Assembly (NCBI RefSeq): GCF_003008515.1 | Contig: NZ_CP027668.1 | Location: forward strand, 3,761,001 to 3,825,000 | Reading direction: 5' to 3' | DNA: 64,000 bases | From: Phreatobacter cathodiphilus | Lineage (GTDB): Bacteria; Pseudomonadota; Alphaproteobacteria; Rhizobiales; Phreatobacteraceae | Shown: positions 45,988 to 54,284 of the stretch, one piece after another | How the letters are laid out: every line of letters begins with the position of its first letter | Numbering within the stretch: position 1 is the first letter of the stretch | Translations under genes and position numbers: made by a program | The notes under the pieces: model-generated | The model's input: only the letters and a program-made list of their open reading frames with translations | The model's database searches: none | Told to the model about the DNA's origin: nothing

Positions 45988-47193
45988 TCACCCCTCGTAG
46001 CGCCCGACGATGGAGATCGAGCAGACGTTCTGGTGCGGGAAGCCGCCGAGATTGTGGGTCAGCCCCAGCCGCGGCATGTCCTGGCGCTGCCGCTCGCCGG
46101 CGCGGCCCTGCATCTGCAGGTACATCTCGTAGATCATCCGGAGGCCCGAGGCGCCGATCGGATGGCCGAAGCACTTGAGGCCGCCGTCGATCTGGCAGGG
46201 GATCGTGCCGTCCGCGTCGTAGAAGCCGTCGAGGATGTCGTGGATCGCCCGGCCCTCGGCGGAGATGTGCAGGTCCTCCATGGTGACGAGCTCGGTCACC
46301 GAGAAGCAGTCGTGCACCTCGATCAGGCTGATCTCGTCGCGCGGCCTCTCGATTCCCGCCTCCTGATAGGCGCGGGTGGCGGCGATGCGGGTGGTGGCGA
46401 AATAGCTGCCGTCCCAGGAATTGTGCTGGGCCTCCGTGCCGTTCGACACCGAGACCTGCAGCGCCTTGACCGAGACGAGGTCGCGCTTGCCGAGGCTGCG
46501 GGCGATCTCCGGCGTCGTCACGATGGCGCAGGCCGCCCCGTCCGAGACGCCGCAGCAATCGTAGAGCCCGAGCGGCTCGGCGATCATCGGCGAATTCAGC
46601 ACCGTGCCGATGGTGATCTTGTTCCTCAGGTGCGCCTTGGCGTTGCGACCGCCATTGTCGTGGCTCTTCACCGAGACATGCGCCATGGCGCGCTTCAGGT
46701 CCTCCGGCGCCGAGCCGTGCTTGGCGCGATAGGCGGCGGCGAGCTGGGCGAAATAGCCCGGCGCCGAGGCGTTGGGCCAGGTCATGTTCGGCAGGGTGCC
46801 GCGGCCGCGCTGCGGCAGGCCGCCATAGCCGGTGTCCTTCAGCTTCTCGACGCCGAGGGCGAGCGCGATGTCGGCGGCTCCCGACGCCACCGCATAGACC
46901 GCGCCGCGGAAGGCCTCTGTACCGGTGGCGCAGAAGTTCTCGACGCGCGTCACCGGGATGTAGGGCAGGCGCAGCGCCACAGCGAGCGGCACGGCCGACT
47001 TGCCGACATGCTGCTCCTCGATGGCGGTGCCGAGCCAGGCGGCGTCGATCTGCTTGGTCTCAATGCCGGCGTCGCCGAGCGCCTCCGTATAGGCCTCGAC
47101 CATCAGGTCTTCGGCGTTCATGTCCCAGCGCTCGCCGAACTTCGAGCAGCCCATGCCGAGAATGGCGACCTTGTCGCGAATGCCCTTGGCCAT
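45988..47193 (-). CDS. SCP2-type thiolase / acetyl-CoA acetyltransferase family protein
   Basis: This 401-aa thiolase-superfamily protein has the nucleophile in VENFCATGTEAFRGA (Cys88), VHDCFSVTEL, and the catalytic-histidine loop CFGHPIGASG (His344), so the core residues are intact. It resembles SCP2/lipid-transfer thiolases that cleave branched or bulky 3-oxoacyl-CoAs, and the Ltp-type aldolases. It sits 3 nt after the fused HMGCS-like/DUF35 gene, so the two products probably form a complex, as thiolase, HMG-CoA synthase and DUF35 proteins do in archaea. A thiolytic versus aldolytic reaction cannot be decided from sequence. Confidence 0.82.
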   Translation of the reverse strand: MAKGIRDKVAILGMGCSKFGERWDMNAEDLMVEAYTEALGDAGIETKQIDAAWLGTAIEEQHVGKSAVPLAVALRLPYIPVTRVENFCATGTEAFRGAVYAVASGAADIALALGVEKLKDTGYGGLPQRGRGTLPNMTWPNASAPGYFAQLAAAYRAKHGSAPEDLKRAMAHVSVKSHDNGGRNAKAHLRNKITIGTVLNSPMIAEPLGLYDCCGVSDGAACAIVTTPEIARSLGKRDLVSVKALQVSVSNGTEAQHNSWDGSYFATTRIAATRAYQEAGIERPRDEISLIEVHDCFSVTELVTMEDLHISAEGRAIHDILDGFYDADGTIPCQIDGGLKCFGHPIGASGLRMIYEMYLQMQGRAGERQRQDMPRLGLTHNLGGFPHQNVCSISIVGRYEG

Positions 47194-47196
47194 GGA

Positions 47197-48657
47197 TCAG
47201 GCCCTCCCAGAGGTTTCGGTCTGCGCGGCCGGGGCCGCCTTCCAGAAATAGCGACGGAAGCCGCGCTGGCTGTCGATGTCCTTCACCCGGAACATCATCC
47301 GCATGGGATGGCCGACGGCGAGATCCTTCTCGTCCACGTCGGTAAAGTCCATCATCCAGCGGCCGCCCTCCTCGAACTGGATCATGCCGTAGCAGGCCGG
47401 CGGATCGGGCGAATAGGTCAGGCGGTCGGCGGTGTAGGAGTTGATCTTGCCGGTCTTGCCGGCGAAGGGCTCCGGCACCTGCGTGTCGATGGCGGTGCAG
47501 TTCGGATTGACGCAGACCCGCGTCTTCGGGAACTGCAGCGTGCCGCACTGGGTGCATTTGCCGCCGACGAAGGAGGTCACCGTCGCCCGGTTGCGCCACA
47601 GGGCCGAGAGGGCGGTCTGCTTGTCGGCCTCGGCGCGCATGCCGCGCTCCAGTTCGATCGTGTCGTTGAAGGCGAGGAACTTCGAATAGTTCGCCTCCTC
47701 CTTGCGGCGGGCGAGATGCCCCTTCACGCCCAGGCGGGCCGGCAGGTCGGCGATGGCGTCGGTCACCTCGAAGAGCAGGACGTCGGCGCCCTGGCCGAAG
47801 CCGACCACCATGATCTTCTCGCCGGGCTTCGCCGCCTCCAGCGCCGCCACCAGCATGACGAGCGGGTGGGCGGCGCCCGTCTCGCCGCAGACGGCGTGGA
47901 GATTGTCGGCCACCGCCGCGTCGGCGATGCCGGCGGCCTTGGCGACGGAATTGGCGACCTTGGCGAGGACCGCCGGCATGCAGAAGCGCGTCACCGCCTC
48001 CGGGCCGAGGCCGGCCTTGGCGAGGCAGGCCTTGATGGCGGGGGGCACCAGCGGCATGTAGCCGGCGTCGCGGATCCAGCGCTCCTCCCACTGGTAGTCG
48101 AATTCCGATTCCGGCGTCCGGTAATGGTCGACGAAATCGGCCGTGCGGGTGGCCGAGGCGAGCAGCGTCGCGACCGGTTTGCCCTCGCCGACGAGGAGGG
48201 CGGCGGCGCCGTCTCCCGCCGTCATCTCCAGCGGGCTCGCCGCCTTCACCGGGCGCTTCTCGGCCGCGAGGACGAGCGTCGCGGGGCCGCCGCGCAGCGC
48301 CGTCATCAGGGCGGAGGTCGCGGCGCGCTGGGTCTGGCCGGCGTCGCTGGTGGCGAGATCCTGTCCGAGGTTCAGCGCCTCGGAGACGACCCCGGAATTC
48401 AGCCGGTCGAGGAAGGGGAAGGTGGTCGAGGCCATTTGCACCGCCTCGACGCGGGTCGCGTCCTGCCCCGTCAGGCAGTCGCGCGCCGCCTCCACCGCCA
48501 TGGTGACCGCGTCCTCGTCCCAGTTGGCGATGGCCCGCTCGCCTTTTCCCTGGCCCTTGAGGGCGGCGTTGAACCAGCCATGGGCGTCGGCGATGGCTTT
48601 GCGCTGCAGGCGCAGGCGCGGGATATAGGCGCCGAAGGCGAGAATTCCGAAAGTCAT
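47197..48657 (-). CDS. HMG-CoA-synthase-like domain fused to a DUF35 Zn-ribbon/OB domain
   Basis: The 486-aa protein combines an N-terminal KAS III/HMG-CoA-synthase fold (residues 1-305; GILAFGAYIPRLRL, VVGFGQGADVLLFEV) with a C-terminal DUF35 module: a zinc ribbon with Cys368, 371, 382 and 387, then an OB fold. The region aligning with the nucleophile loop reads LATSDAGQTQRAATSAL and has no cysteine (none between 62 and 210), and the usual F-H-x-P is FCMP. It may thus be a scaffold or use different chemistry. Start MTFGILAFGAYIPRL at 48655-48657 fits the fold. Confidence 0.78.
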   Translation of the reverse strand: MTFGILAFGAYIPRLRLQRKAIADAHGWFNAALKGQGKGERAIANWDEDAVTMAVEAARDCLTGQDATRVEAVQMASTTFPFLDRLNSGVVSEALNLGQDLATSDAGQTQRAATSALMTALRGGPATLVLAAEKRPVKAASPLEMTAGDGAAALLVGEGKPVATLLASATRTADFVDHYRTPESEFDYQWEERWIRDAGYMPLVPPAIKACLAKAGLGPEAVTRFCMPAVLAKVANSVAKAAGIADAAVADNLHAVCGETGAAHPLVMLVAALEAAKPGEKIMVVGFGQGADVLLFEVTDAIADLPARLGVKGHLARRKEEANYSKFLAFNDTIELERGMRAEADKQTALSALWRNRATVTSFVGGKCTQCGTLQFPKTRVCVNPNCTAIDTQVPEPFAGKTGKINSYTADRLTYSPDPPACYGMIQFEEGGRWMMDFTDVDEKDLAVGHPMRMMFRVKDIDSQRGFRRYFWKAAPAAQTETSGRA

Positions 48658-48723
48658 GCTGGAAACCTCTGCGTCATGCCCGGCCTGGTGGCGGGCATCC
48701 ACGAATTTCTGTTCGCCCGGTGT

Positions 48724-49656
48724 TCACACCGGATCCCACGAGAAGATGTCGGCGGAGCGGTCGAGCGGATAGAAGGACGACTTCAGCGCCGGCATGCCGT
48801 GGCTGGCGAGACTGTCGCAGGTCCAGCCCCCGTCCCGATGGATGGAGCGGATCGGCCGCGACTGGCCCATCAGGAAAATCTCGTTCATGCGCACGGCGAA
48901 GATCTGGCCGGTGACGTCCTTCGCCCGGTCGGAGGCGAGGAAGGCCGAGAGCGGCGCGATCTTTTCCGGCCCCATGGCCTGCATGCGGGCGACGCGCGCC
49001 TTCTCGGCCTCGGTCTCCGTCGGGATCGTGCCGATGAGGCGGCTCCAGGCGAAGGGCGAGACGCAGTTGGAGCGCACGTTGAAGCGGGCCATGTCCAGGG
49101 CGATGGACTTCGACAGGCCGACGATGCCGAGCTTGGCGGCGGCATAGTTCGCCTGACCGTAATTGCCGATGAGGCCGGAGGTCGAGGTGAAGTGGACGAA
49201 GGCGCCGCTCGCCTGCTCGCGGAAGATGCGGGCCGCGGCGTGGGAGACGTAGAAGGTCCCCATCAGGTGCACCTTGATGACGAGCTCGAAGTCCGCGACG
49301 CTCATCTTGTGGAAGATGGCGTCGCGCAGGATGCCGGCATTGTTGATCACCGCGTCGAGGCCGCCGAAGGCGTCCACCGCGGTCTTGACGATGGCGTTGG
49401 CGGAAGCGGGCTCGGCGACGCTGTCGAAATTGGCGACGGCCTGGCCGCCCTTGGCACGGATCTCCTCGGCAACCTCCTCGGCCGGCGCGGCACTGGCGCC
49501 CGAGCCGTCGGCGGCGCCGCCGAGATCGTTGACGACGACCTTCGCCCCCTCGGCGGCGGCGGTCAGCGCGATCTCGCGGCCGATACCGCGCCCGGCTCCC
49601 GTCACGATGACGACCTTGCCCTCCAGAGCGCCCGTGCCCGCCATGCTGTTCCCCAT
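48724..49656 (-). CDS. SDR dehydrogenase, (3R)-hydroxyacyl-CoA dehydrogenase type
   Basis: This 310-aa short-chain dehydrogenase has VIVTGAGRGIGREIA, VVNDLGGAADGSGAS (typical of the peroxisomal multifunctional-enzyme type), VINNAGILRD and the active-site GNYGQANYAAAKLGIVG. The family oxidises (3R)-hydroxyacyl-CoAs to 3-oxoacyl-CoAs, which fits with the MaoC-type hydratase encoded nearby. A C-terminal extension of about 60 residues with a DGGWTCDS motif is present. Starts at 49656 or Met5 are possible. A GTTTC-N7-GAAAC operator candidate lies 76 bp upstream. Confidence 0.85.
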   Translation of the reverse strand: MGNSMAGTGALEGKVVIVTGAGRGIGREIALTAAAEGAKVVVNDLGGAADGSGASAAPAEEVAEEIRAKGGQAVANFDSVAEPASANAIVKTAVDAFGGLDAVINNAGILRDAIFHKMSVADFELVIKVHLMGTFYVSHAAARIFREQASGAFVHFTSTSGLIGNYGQANYAAAKLGIVGLSKSIALDMARFNVRSNCVSPFAWSRLIGTIPTETEAEKARVARMQAMGPEKIAPLSAFLASDRAKDVTGQIFAVRMNEIFLMGQSRPIRSIHRDGGWTCDSLASHGMPALKSSFYPLDRSADIFSWDPV

Positions 49657-49731
49657 GTCCTCGATGCGTCGTTATCGCCTGAATGGCGACCGTGGCCGAA
49701 CCATAGTCCGATCGTCAATTGAACGAAATCC

Positions 49732-49750
49732 CGTTTCATTCGCCGAAACG
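49732..49750. promoter_or_regulatory. IclR-type operator candidate, box 1
   Basis: CGTTTC-N7-GAAACG is a perfect 6-bp-arm inverted repeat in the 160-bp gap between the divergent SDR and acyl-CoA dehydrogenase genes. The 17-mer GTTTCATTCGCCGAAAC within it closely matches boxes at 54259 and 56939. Confidence 0.55.
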
Positions 49751-49816
49751 CCTGTCTTAGGATAGAGGCGGGCGCCGGGCCTCGAGCCTCCGCGCCGGGA
49801 TCAGGAGATGCGCGCC

Positions 49817-50956
49817 ATGACCGCCACCGCCGCCTATTACAAGGAGGAGCATCATCTCTTCCGCGAGGCCTGCCGCCGCTTCATCGCCGACGAGATCGCG
49901 CCCCACCACGCCCGCTGGGAGAAGGAGGGCGTGGTCGACCGCGAGGCCTGGCGGAAGGCGGGCGCCGCCGGCATGCTCCTGACCAACATTCCCGAGGCCT
50001 ATGGCGGCGGCGGGGCGGACTTCCTCACCAGCGCCATCATGATCGAGGAGATGATGGGCCACGTCTTCACCGGCCCGGGCTTCCGCCTGCACTCCGACAT
50101 CGTCGCCCCCTACATCCTCAACAACGCCTCCGAGGACCTGAAGCGCCACTGGCTGCCGAAGATGGCCTCCGGCGAGGCCATCGGGGCGCTGGCCATGACG
50201 GAGCCGGGGGCCGGCTCCGACGTCCAGGCGATCCGCACCACGGCGATCCGCGACGGCAACCACTATGTCGTCAACGGCCAGAAGACCTTCATCACCAACG
50301 GCCAGCTCGCCGACTTCATCCTCGTCGCCGCCAAGACCGATCCGAAGGAGGGCGCCAAGGGCGTCAGCCTCATCCTGGTGGAAGCCGACCGCGAGGGCTT
50401 CAAGCGCGGCCGCAACCTCGAGAAGATCGGCCTCAAGGCGCAGGACACCTCCGAGCTCTTCTTCGACAACGTCCGCGTGCCCCTGACCAACATCATCGGC
50501 GAGGAGGGGCGCGGCTTCGCCTATATGATGAACGAGCTGCCGCGCGAGCGCCTGCTGGTCGCCATCTCCGCCGTCGCGGTGATGGAATCGGCGCTGCGCT
50601 GGACCATTGACTACACCCGCGAGCGCAAGGCCTTCGGCAAGTCCATCGCCGAGTTCCAGAACACCCGGTTCAAGCTCGCCGAGGTGAAGACGGAGGTGAC
50701 GGTGGCCCGCGTCTTCCTCGACGACTGCATCGCCAAGTTCCTGCGCGGTGAGTTCGACGTCGCCACCGCCGCCATGGCCAAGTGGTGGCTGACCGAGCTG
50801 CAGGGCCGCATCGTCGACACCTGCTTGCAGCTCCACGGCGGCTACGGCTTCATGTGGGAGTATCCCATCGCCCGCGCCTATGCGGACAGCCGCATCCAGC
50901 GCATCTATGCCGGCACCACCGAGATCATGAAGGAGATCGTCGCCCGGTCTTTGTGA
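49817..50956 (+). CDS. Acyl-CoA dehydrogenase
   Basis: This 379-aa FAD enzyme introduces a trans-2,3 double bond into an acyl-CoA. It has IPEAYGGGGADFLTSAIMIEE, LAMTEPGAGSDVQAIRT (FAD/substrate), YTRERKAFGKSIAEFQ and LHGGYGFMWEYPIARAYADSRIQRIYAG, ending AGTTEIMKEIVARSL with a probable catalytic Glu in TTEIMKE, like long-chain types. The ATG at 49817 has AGGAG at good spacing; an ATG at 49808 abuts the ribosome site. It is the only rightward gene besides maoC in this island. Confidence 0.92.
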   Translation: MTATAAYYKEEHHLFREACRRFIADEIAPHHARWEKEGVVDREAWRKAGAAGMLLTNIPEAYGGGGADFLTSAIMIEEMMGHVFTGPGFRLHSDIVAPYILNNASEDLKRHWLPKMASGEAIGALAMTEPGAGSDVQAIRTTAIRDGNHYVVNGQKTFITNGQLADFILVAAKTDPKEGAKGVSLILVEADREGFKRGRNLEKIGLKAQDTSELFFDNVRVPLTNIIGEEGRGFAYMMNELPRERLLVAISAVAVMESALRWTIDYTRERKAFGKSIAEFQNTRFKLAEVKTEVTVARVFLDDCIAKFLRGEFDVATAAMAKWWLTELQGRIVDTCLQLHGGYGFMWEYPIARAYADSRIQRIYAGTTEIMKEIVARSL

Positions 50957-50963
50957 GTGGCGC

Positions 50964-51157
50964 TGCATGACGGCCAGTGCGTCCTTCGAGGCTCGCCACC
51001 GAACGATGCCGAGGCATCGCCGGGGCTCGCACCTCAGGATGAGGAGGGACTGAAACCTGCAAGCCGCGTCCGCACCTGATGCCGCGCACCCCCCCCTTCC
51101 TCATCCTGAGGTGCGAGCCTGACAGGCGAGCCTCGAAGGACGCACTTGCCCGATGCA
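50964..51157. repeat. Palindromic intergenic repeat, copy B
   Basis: This is a second copy of the element at 38801-38994: the same outer arms (TGCGTCCTTCGAGGCTCG and its complement) and inner arms (CTCGCACCTCAGGATGAGG and complement), with different spacer sequences. Total length is again about 194 bp. It sits between the acyl-CoA dehydrogenase stop and the maoC start, both rightward, so it may separate two transcripts or modulate read-through. Confidence 0.9.
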
Positions 51158-51196
51158 GGCGGAAGACCTGCGACTGGTTCCCGAGGACACCCCCCA

Positions 51197-52054
51197 ATGC
51201 CCATCGACTACGACAAGCTGAAGAACTGGCACTTCCCCGACCTCGAGCACCGCTACGAGGCGAAGGACACCATCCTCTACGCCCTCGGTGTCGGCTGCGG
51301 CGCCGATCCCGTGGACCGCACGGAGCTCCCCTTCGTCTACGAGGACGGCCTGAAGGCGCTGCCCACCATGGCCGTGGTGCTCGGCTATCCCGGCTTCTGG
51401 CTGAAGGACCCGAATACGGGCGTCGACTGGCGCAAGGTCCTGCATGGCGAGCAGGGTCTCGTCATCCACAAGCCGCTGCCCGCCACCGGCACGGTGATCG
51501 GCCGCACCCGCGTCACCGAGATCGTCGACAAGGGGCCGGGCAAGGGCGCGCTGCTCCTCTCCGAGCGCGACGTGGTCGACAAGGCCTCCGGCGACCTGCT
51601 GGCGACGCTCACCTCCACCACCTTCATCCGCGGCGAGGGCGGCTTCGGTGGCCCCTCGGGACCGACGCCCGAGCCCCATCCCCTGCCCGAGCGGGCTCCC
51701 GACGAGGCCGTCGACCTGAAGACCCTGCCCCAGGCGGCGCTGATCTATCGTCTGTCCGGGGACTACAATCCCCTCCACGCCGATCCGGACGTCGCCCGCG
51801 GCGCCGGTTTCGAGCGGCCGATCCTCCACGGCCTGTGCACCTATGCGGTGGCCGGCCGGGCGATCCTCAAGGCCTGCTGCGGCAACGACCCTGCGCGGCT
51901 GAGGCGCCTCGACGTGCGCTTCTCCGCCCCGGTCATGCCGGGCGAGACGATCCGCACCGAGATCTGGCGCGACGGCGGGGTGATCTCGTTCCGCGCCCGG
52001 GTGGTGGAGCGCGACGTCGTCGTGCTCACCAACGGCCTCGCCGAGGTCGGCTGA
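51197..52054 (+). CDS. MaoC-family 2-enoyl-CoA hydratase (hydratase 2 type)
   Basis: This 285-aa double hot-dog protein resembles the R-specific hydratase-2 part of multifunctional enzyme 2. The hydratase motif is present: LSGDYNPLHADPDVARGAGFERPILHGL carries the Asp-His pair (in pieces, SGDYNPLHADP and GFERPILHGL). The N-terminal half is a degenerate hot-dog (ILYALGVGCGADPVD). It would hydrate trans-2-enoyl-CoA to (3R)-hydroxyacyl-CoA for the SDR nearby. Start at 51197 follows a weak site; farther upstream is repeat sequence. Confidence 0.88.
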   Translation: MPIDYDKLKNWHFPDLEHRYEAKDTILYALGVGCGADPVDRTELPFVYEDGLKALPTMAVVLGYPGFWLKDPNTGVDWRKVLHGEQGLVIHKPLPATGTVIGRTRVTEIVDKGPGKGALLLSERDVVDKASGDLLATLTSTTFIRGEGGFGGPSGPTPEPHPLPERAPDEAVDLKTLPQAALIYRLSGDYNPLHADPDVARGAGFERPILHGLCTYAVAGRAILKACCGNDPARLRRLDVRFSAPVMPGETIRTEIWRDGGVISFRARVVERDVVVLTNGLAEVG

Positions 52055-52075
52055 CCCCGGCGCGGCGGCTTAGGG

Positions 52076-53065
52076 TCAGGCGGGAGTCAGCCCGAGCTTG
52101 CGCACGTTGTCGATCCAGACCGGGCCTTCCGCGTCGTAGACCTTCTTGAAGTCGGCATGGCCGAGGACCGGCTCCTCGATGCCGAAGGTCTCGTTCAGTT
52201 TGCGGATGCGCTCGGTCTGTGCGGCCTCCAGCATCAGGGTGGAGACGGTCTCGACCATCGCCTGCGGCATGGAGGACTGGCCGAGAAAGCCGACCCAGCT
52301 CAGCAGCCGGAACACCGGGTTGTCGAGGCCCTGTTCGACGAAGGTCGCCGTGTTCGGCAGCGCCTTCATGCGCCGGGTCGAGGGAATGGCGATGGCCGTG
52401 CCGGCATTGGCGTCCAGCACCGCCTTGGCCGCCGTAAAGCTGCCCATGGCCACCTGGCTGTTGCCGGTCAGCACGTCCTGCCACATCGGCGCCTCGCCGC
52501 GATAGTTCACCACGGTCATGTCGAGCCCGAACTGCTGGTTCAGGGCGTTGCAGACGATATGGGCCATGGACCCCGCCGCATAGGAGCCGAAACTGACCCG
52601 GTTCTTGCGGGCGAAGTCGACGAATTGCGCGATGGTTGTCGCCCCCGTCGCCTTGGCGGCGACCAGCGGCAGGCTTCCGGTGGGCAGCAGAGCCAGCAGC
52701 GCGAAATCCCTGTCCGGATCGTAGGCGAGGTTCTTGAACATGACGCGGTTGCCGAACAGCGTCGTCGAGATGGTGATCATGATGGTGTGGCCGTCGTCAG
52801 GCGCGGTCTTCATCGCCTGGGCGGCGATGCCGCCGCCGGCGCCGGGCCGGTTTTCCACCACGACGGTCTGGCCGCTCTTCTGGCTGAAATACTCGCCATA
52901 GGCGCGCGCGAAGGCGTCGGTGATGCCCCCGGCCGGGAAGGCGCAGATGATCTTGAGCGGCTTGGTCGGCCAGGCGGCACCTTGGGCCCGCACCAGGGCG
53001 GGCGAGGCGAGGGGCAGGAGGGCGCCGGCGGCGACCAGCCGGCGGCGGGAGAGCGGGAAGGGCAT
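52076..53065 (-). CDS. Tripartite tricarboxylate transporter (Bug) substrate-binding protein, paralogue 1
   Basis: This 329-aa periplasmic TTT receptor has a Tat-like signal (SRRRLVAAGALLPLASPALVRA), the ligand loop ICAFPAGGITDAFARAYGEYF, VVVENRPGAGGGIAAQAMK and FGSYAAGSMAHIV. Bug receptors bind carboxylates via two beta-strand hairpins. No TctA or TctB permease is present, so the transporter must be elsewhere or the protein senses ligand. It is highly similar to its upstream neighbour along its whole length, indicating tandem duplication. A half-site like the island's operators (GTTTCAGTC, 53117-53125) lies about 52 bp upstream. Confidence 0.9.
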   Translation of the reverse strand: MPFPLSRRRLVAAGALLPLASPALVRAQGAAWPTKPLKIICAFPAGGITDAFARAYGEYFSQKSGQTVVVENRPGAGGGIAAQAMKTAPDDGHTIMITISTTLFGNRVMFKNLAYDPDRDFALLALLPTGSLPLVAAKATGATTIAQFVDFARKNRVSFGSYAAGSMAHIVCNALNQQFGLDMTVVNYRGEAPMWQDVLTGNSQVAMGSFTAAKAVLDANAGTAIAIPSTRRMKALPNTATFVEQGLDNPVFRLLSWVGFLGQSSMPQAMVETVSTLMLEAAQTERIRKLNETFGIEEPVLGHADFKKVYDAEGPVWIDNVRKLGLTPA

Positions 53066-53170
53066 GGGCGGTCCTCGGGATTGAACTGCGGGCTTCTGTG
53101 TCCCGTCGTGAATCGCGTTTCAGTCTAGGGCCGTCCCCGTCGAAACGGGGCTGCGACCGATCGTCAGGGC

Positions 53171-54154
53171 TCAGCTGGGCGTGACGCCGAGCCGGTTGAG
53201 GTGATCGAGCCAGATCGGCCCCTGGGTCTCGTAGATGTGGCGGAAGAAGCGGTGGTCCTGCGCCGTGTCGTCGATGCCGAACGTGGCGGTGAGATTGCGG
53301 ATGCGTTCGGTCTTGCCGGCCTCCACCATCATGTCCGAGATCTGCTGCACCATCTCGGCGGGCATCGAGGCCTTGCCGAAGAAGCCGGCCCAGCTCATCA
53401 GGTCGAAGACGGGGTCCTTCAGGCCCTGTTCGGCATAGGTGGCGACATCCGGCAGGGTGGACATGCGCTTGCCCGTGGGCACGGCGATCGCCACGCCTGC
53501 GCCGGTGTCGAGTACGCCCTTGGCGGCGGTGTAACTGCCCATGGCCACCTGGCTGCTGCCGGTCAGCAGGTCCTGCCACATGGGCGCCTCGCCCCGGTAG
53601 TGGACGATGGTCATGTCGAGGCCGAAGCGGCGGTTCAGTTCGGCGCCGACGATATGGGCGAAGGAGCCGGCGGCATAGGAGCCGAAGCTGGTGCGGTTCT
53701 TCTTCGCGAACTCGACGAACTCGGCGATGGTCTTCGCCCCCGTCGATTTCTGCGCCACCAGCGGCAGGTGCCCGGTGGACATGATCGCGAGGAAGGAGAA
53801 GTCCTTGTCCGGGTCGTAGGGCAGGTTCTTGAACATCACCCGGTTGCCCAGCATGGTCGAGGAGATGGTGATCATCAGCGTGTGCCCGTCGTCGGGCGCC
53901 GCCTTCAGCGCCTGGGCGGCGATGCCGCCGCCGGCCCCGACGCGGTTCTCCACCACCACGGTCTGCCCGCTCTTCTGCTGGATGTAGTCGCCATAGGCGC
54001 GGGCATAGCCGTCGGTGATGCCGCCGGCCGGGAAGGCGCAGAGGATGCGCACCGGCCGGTTCGGCCAGGCCCCCTGGGCGCGCAGCAGGGGGGGCGCCGC
54101 CACGCTGGCGGCTGCGGCCAGCATGAGGCCGCGGCGGGAGAATCGATGACGCAT
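53171..54154 (-). CDS. Tripartite tricarboxylate transporter (Bug) substrate-binding protein, paralogue 2
   Basis: This 327-aa protein is the paralogue of the gene downstream, with the same order of motifs: signal SRRGLMLAAAASVAAPPLLRA, ILCAFPAGGITDGYARAYGDY, VVVENRVGAGGGIAAQALK and FGSYAAGSFAHIV. The differing residues are spread through the ligand-contact loops, so the two may bind different acids. Start: ATG at 54152-54154 (MRHRFSRRGL), just before the signal; the longer frame upstream is not conserved. It lies between paralogue 1 and the IclR gene, with an operator candidate about 105 bp upstream. Confidence 0.9.
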   Translation of the reverse strand: MRHRFSRRGLMLAAAASVAAPPLLRAQGAWPNRPVRILCAFPAGGITDGYARAYGDYIQQKSGQTVVVENRVGAGGGIAAQALKAAPDDGHTLMITISSTMLGNRVMFKNLPYDPDKDFSFLAIMSTGHLPLVAQKSTGAKTIAEFVEFAKKNRTSFGSYAAGSFAHIVGAELNRRFGLDMTIVHYRGEAPMWQDLLTGSSQVAMGSYTAAKGVLDTGAGVAIAVPTGKRMSTLPDVATYAEQGLKDPVFDLMSWAGFFGKASMPAEMVQQISDMMVEAGKTERIRNLTATFGIDDTAQDHRFFRHIYETQGPIWLDHLNRLGVTPS

Positions 54155-54258
54155 GGTGTTCCCTCCGGATCGTTCTTGTCGGGCTTTGCCCTTGGGGCCC
54201 TCCGGGCCCGTACGAATCCTCTCACGCCTGTGGGTCAGGGTCAAATCGCCGAAACACC

Positions 54259-54275
54259 ATTTCGGACAATGAAAC
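54259..54275. promoter_or_regulatory. IclR-type operator candidate, box 2
   Basis: On the minus strand this reads GTTTCATTGTCCGAAAT, a GTTTC-N7-GAAAT site upstream of the TTT receptor paralogue 2. It overlaps a perfect palindrome CCGAAA-N5-TTTCGG at 54249-54265. Both lie in the 130-bp gap after the iclR stop. Confidence 0.55.
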
Positions 54276-54284
54276 AAGCGGAAA

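Noticed and set aside
46033-49722. 1229-codon open frame on the plus strand
   Set aside because: It spans three convincing minus-strand genes (thiolase, HMGCS-like, SDR). Its translation is Gly/Ala/Arg/His-rich without motifs, as expected for antisense reading in high-GC DNA.
53117-53150. Fourth full IclR box upstream of TTT receptor paralogue 1
   Set aside because: Only the left half (GTTTCAGTC) fits; the CGAAAC half is 18 bp too far for the N7 spacing, so it was not listed as an operator.
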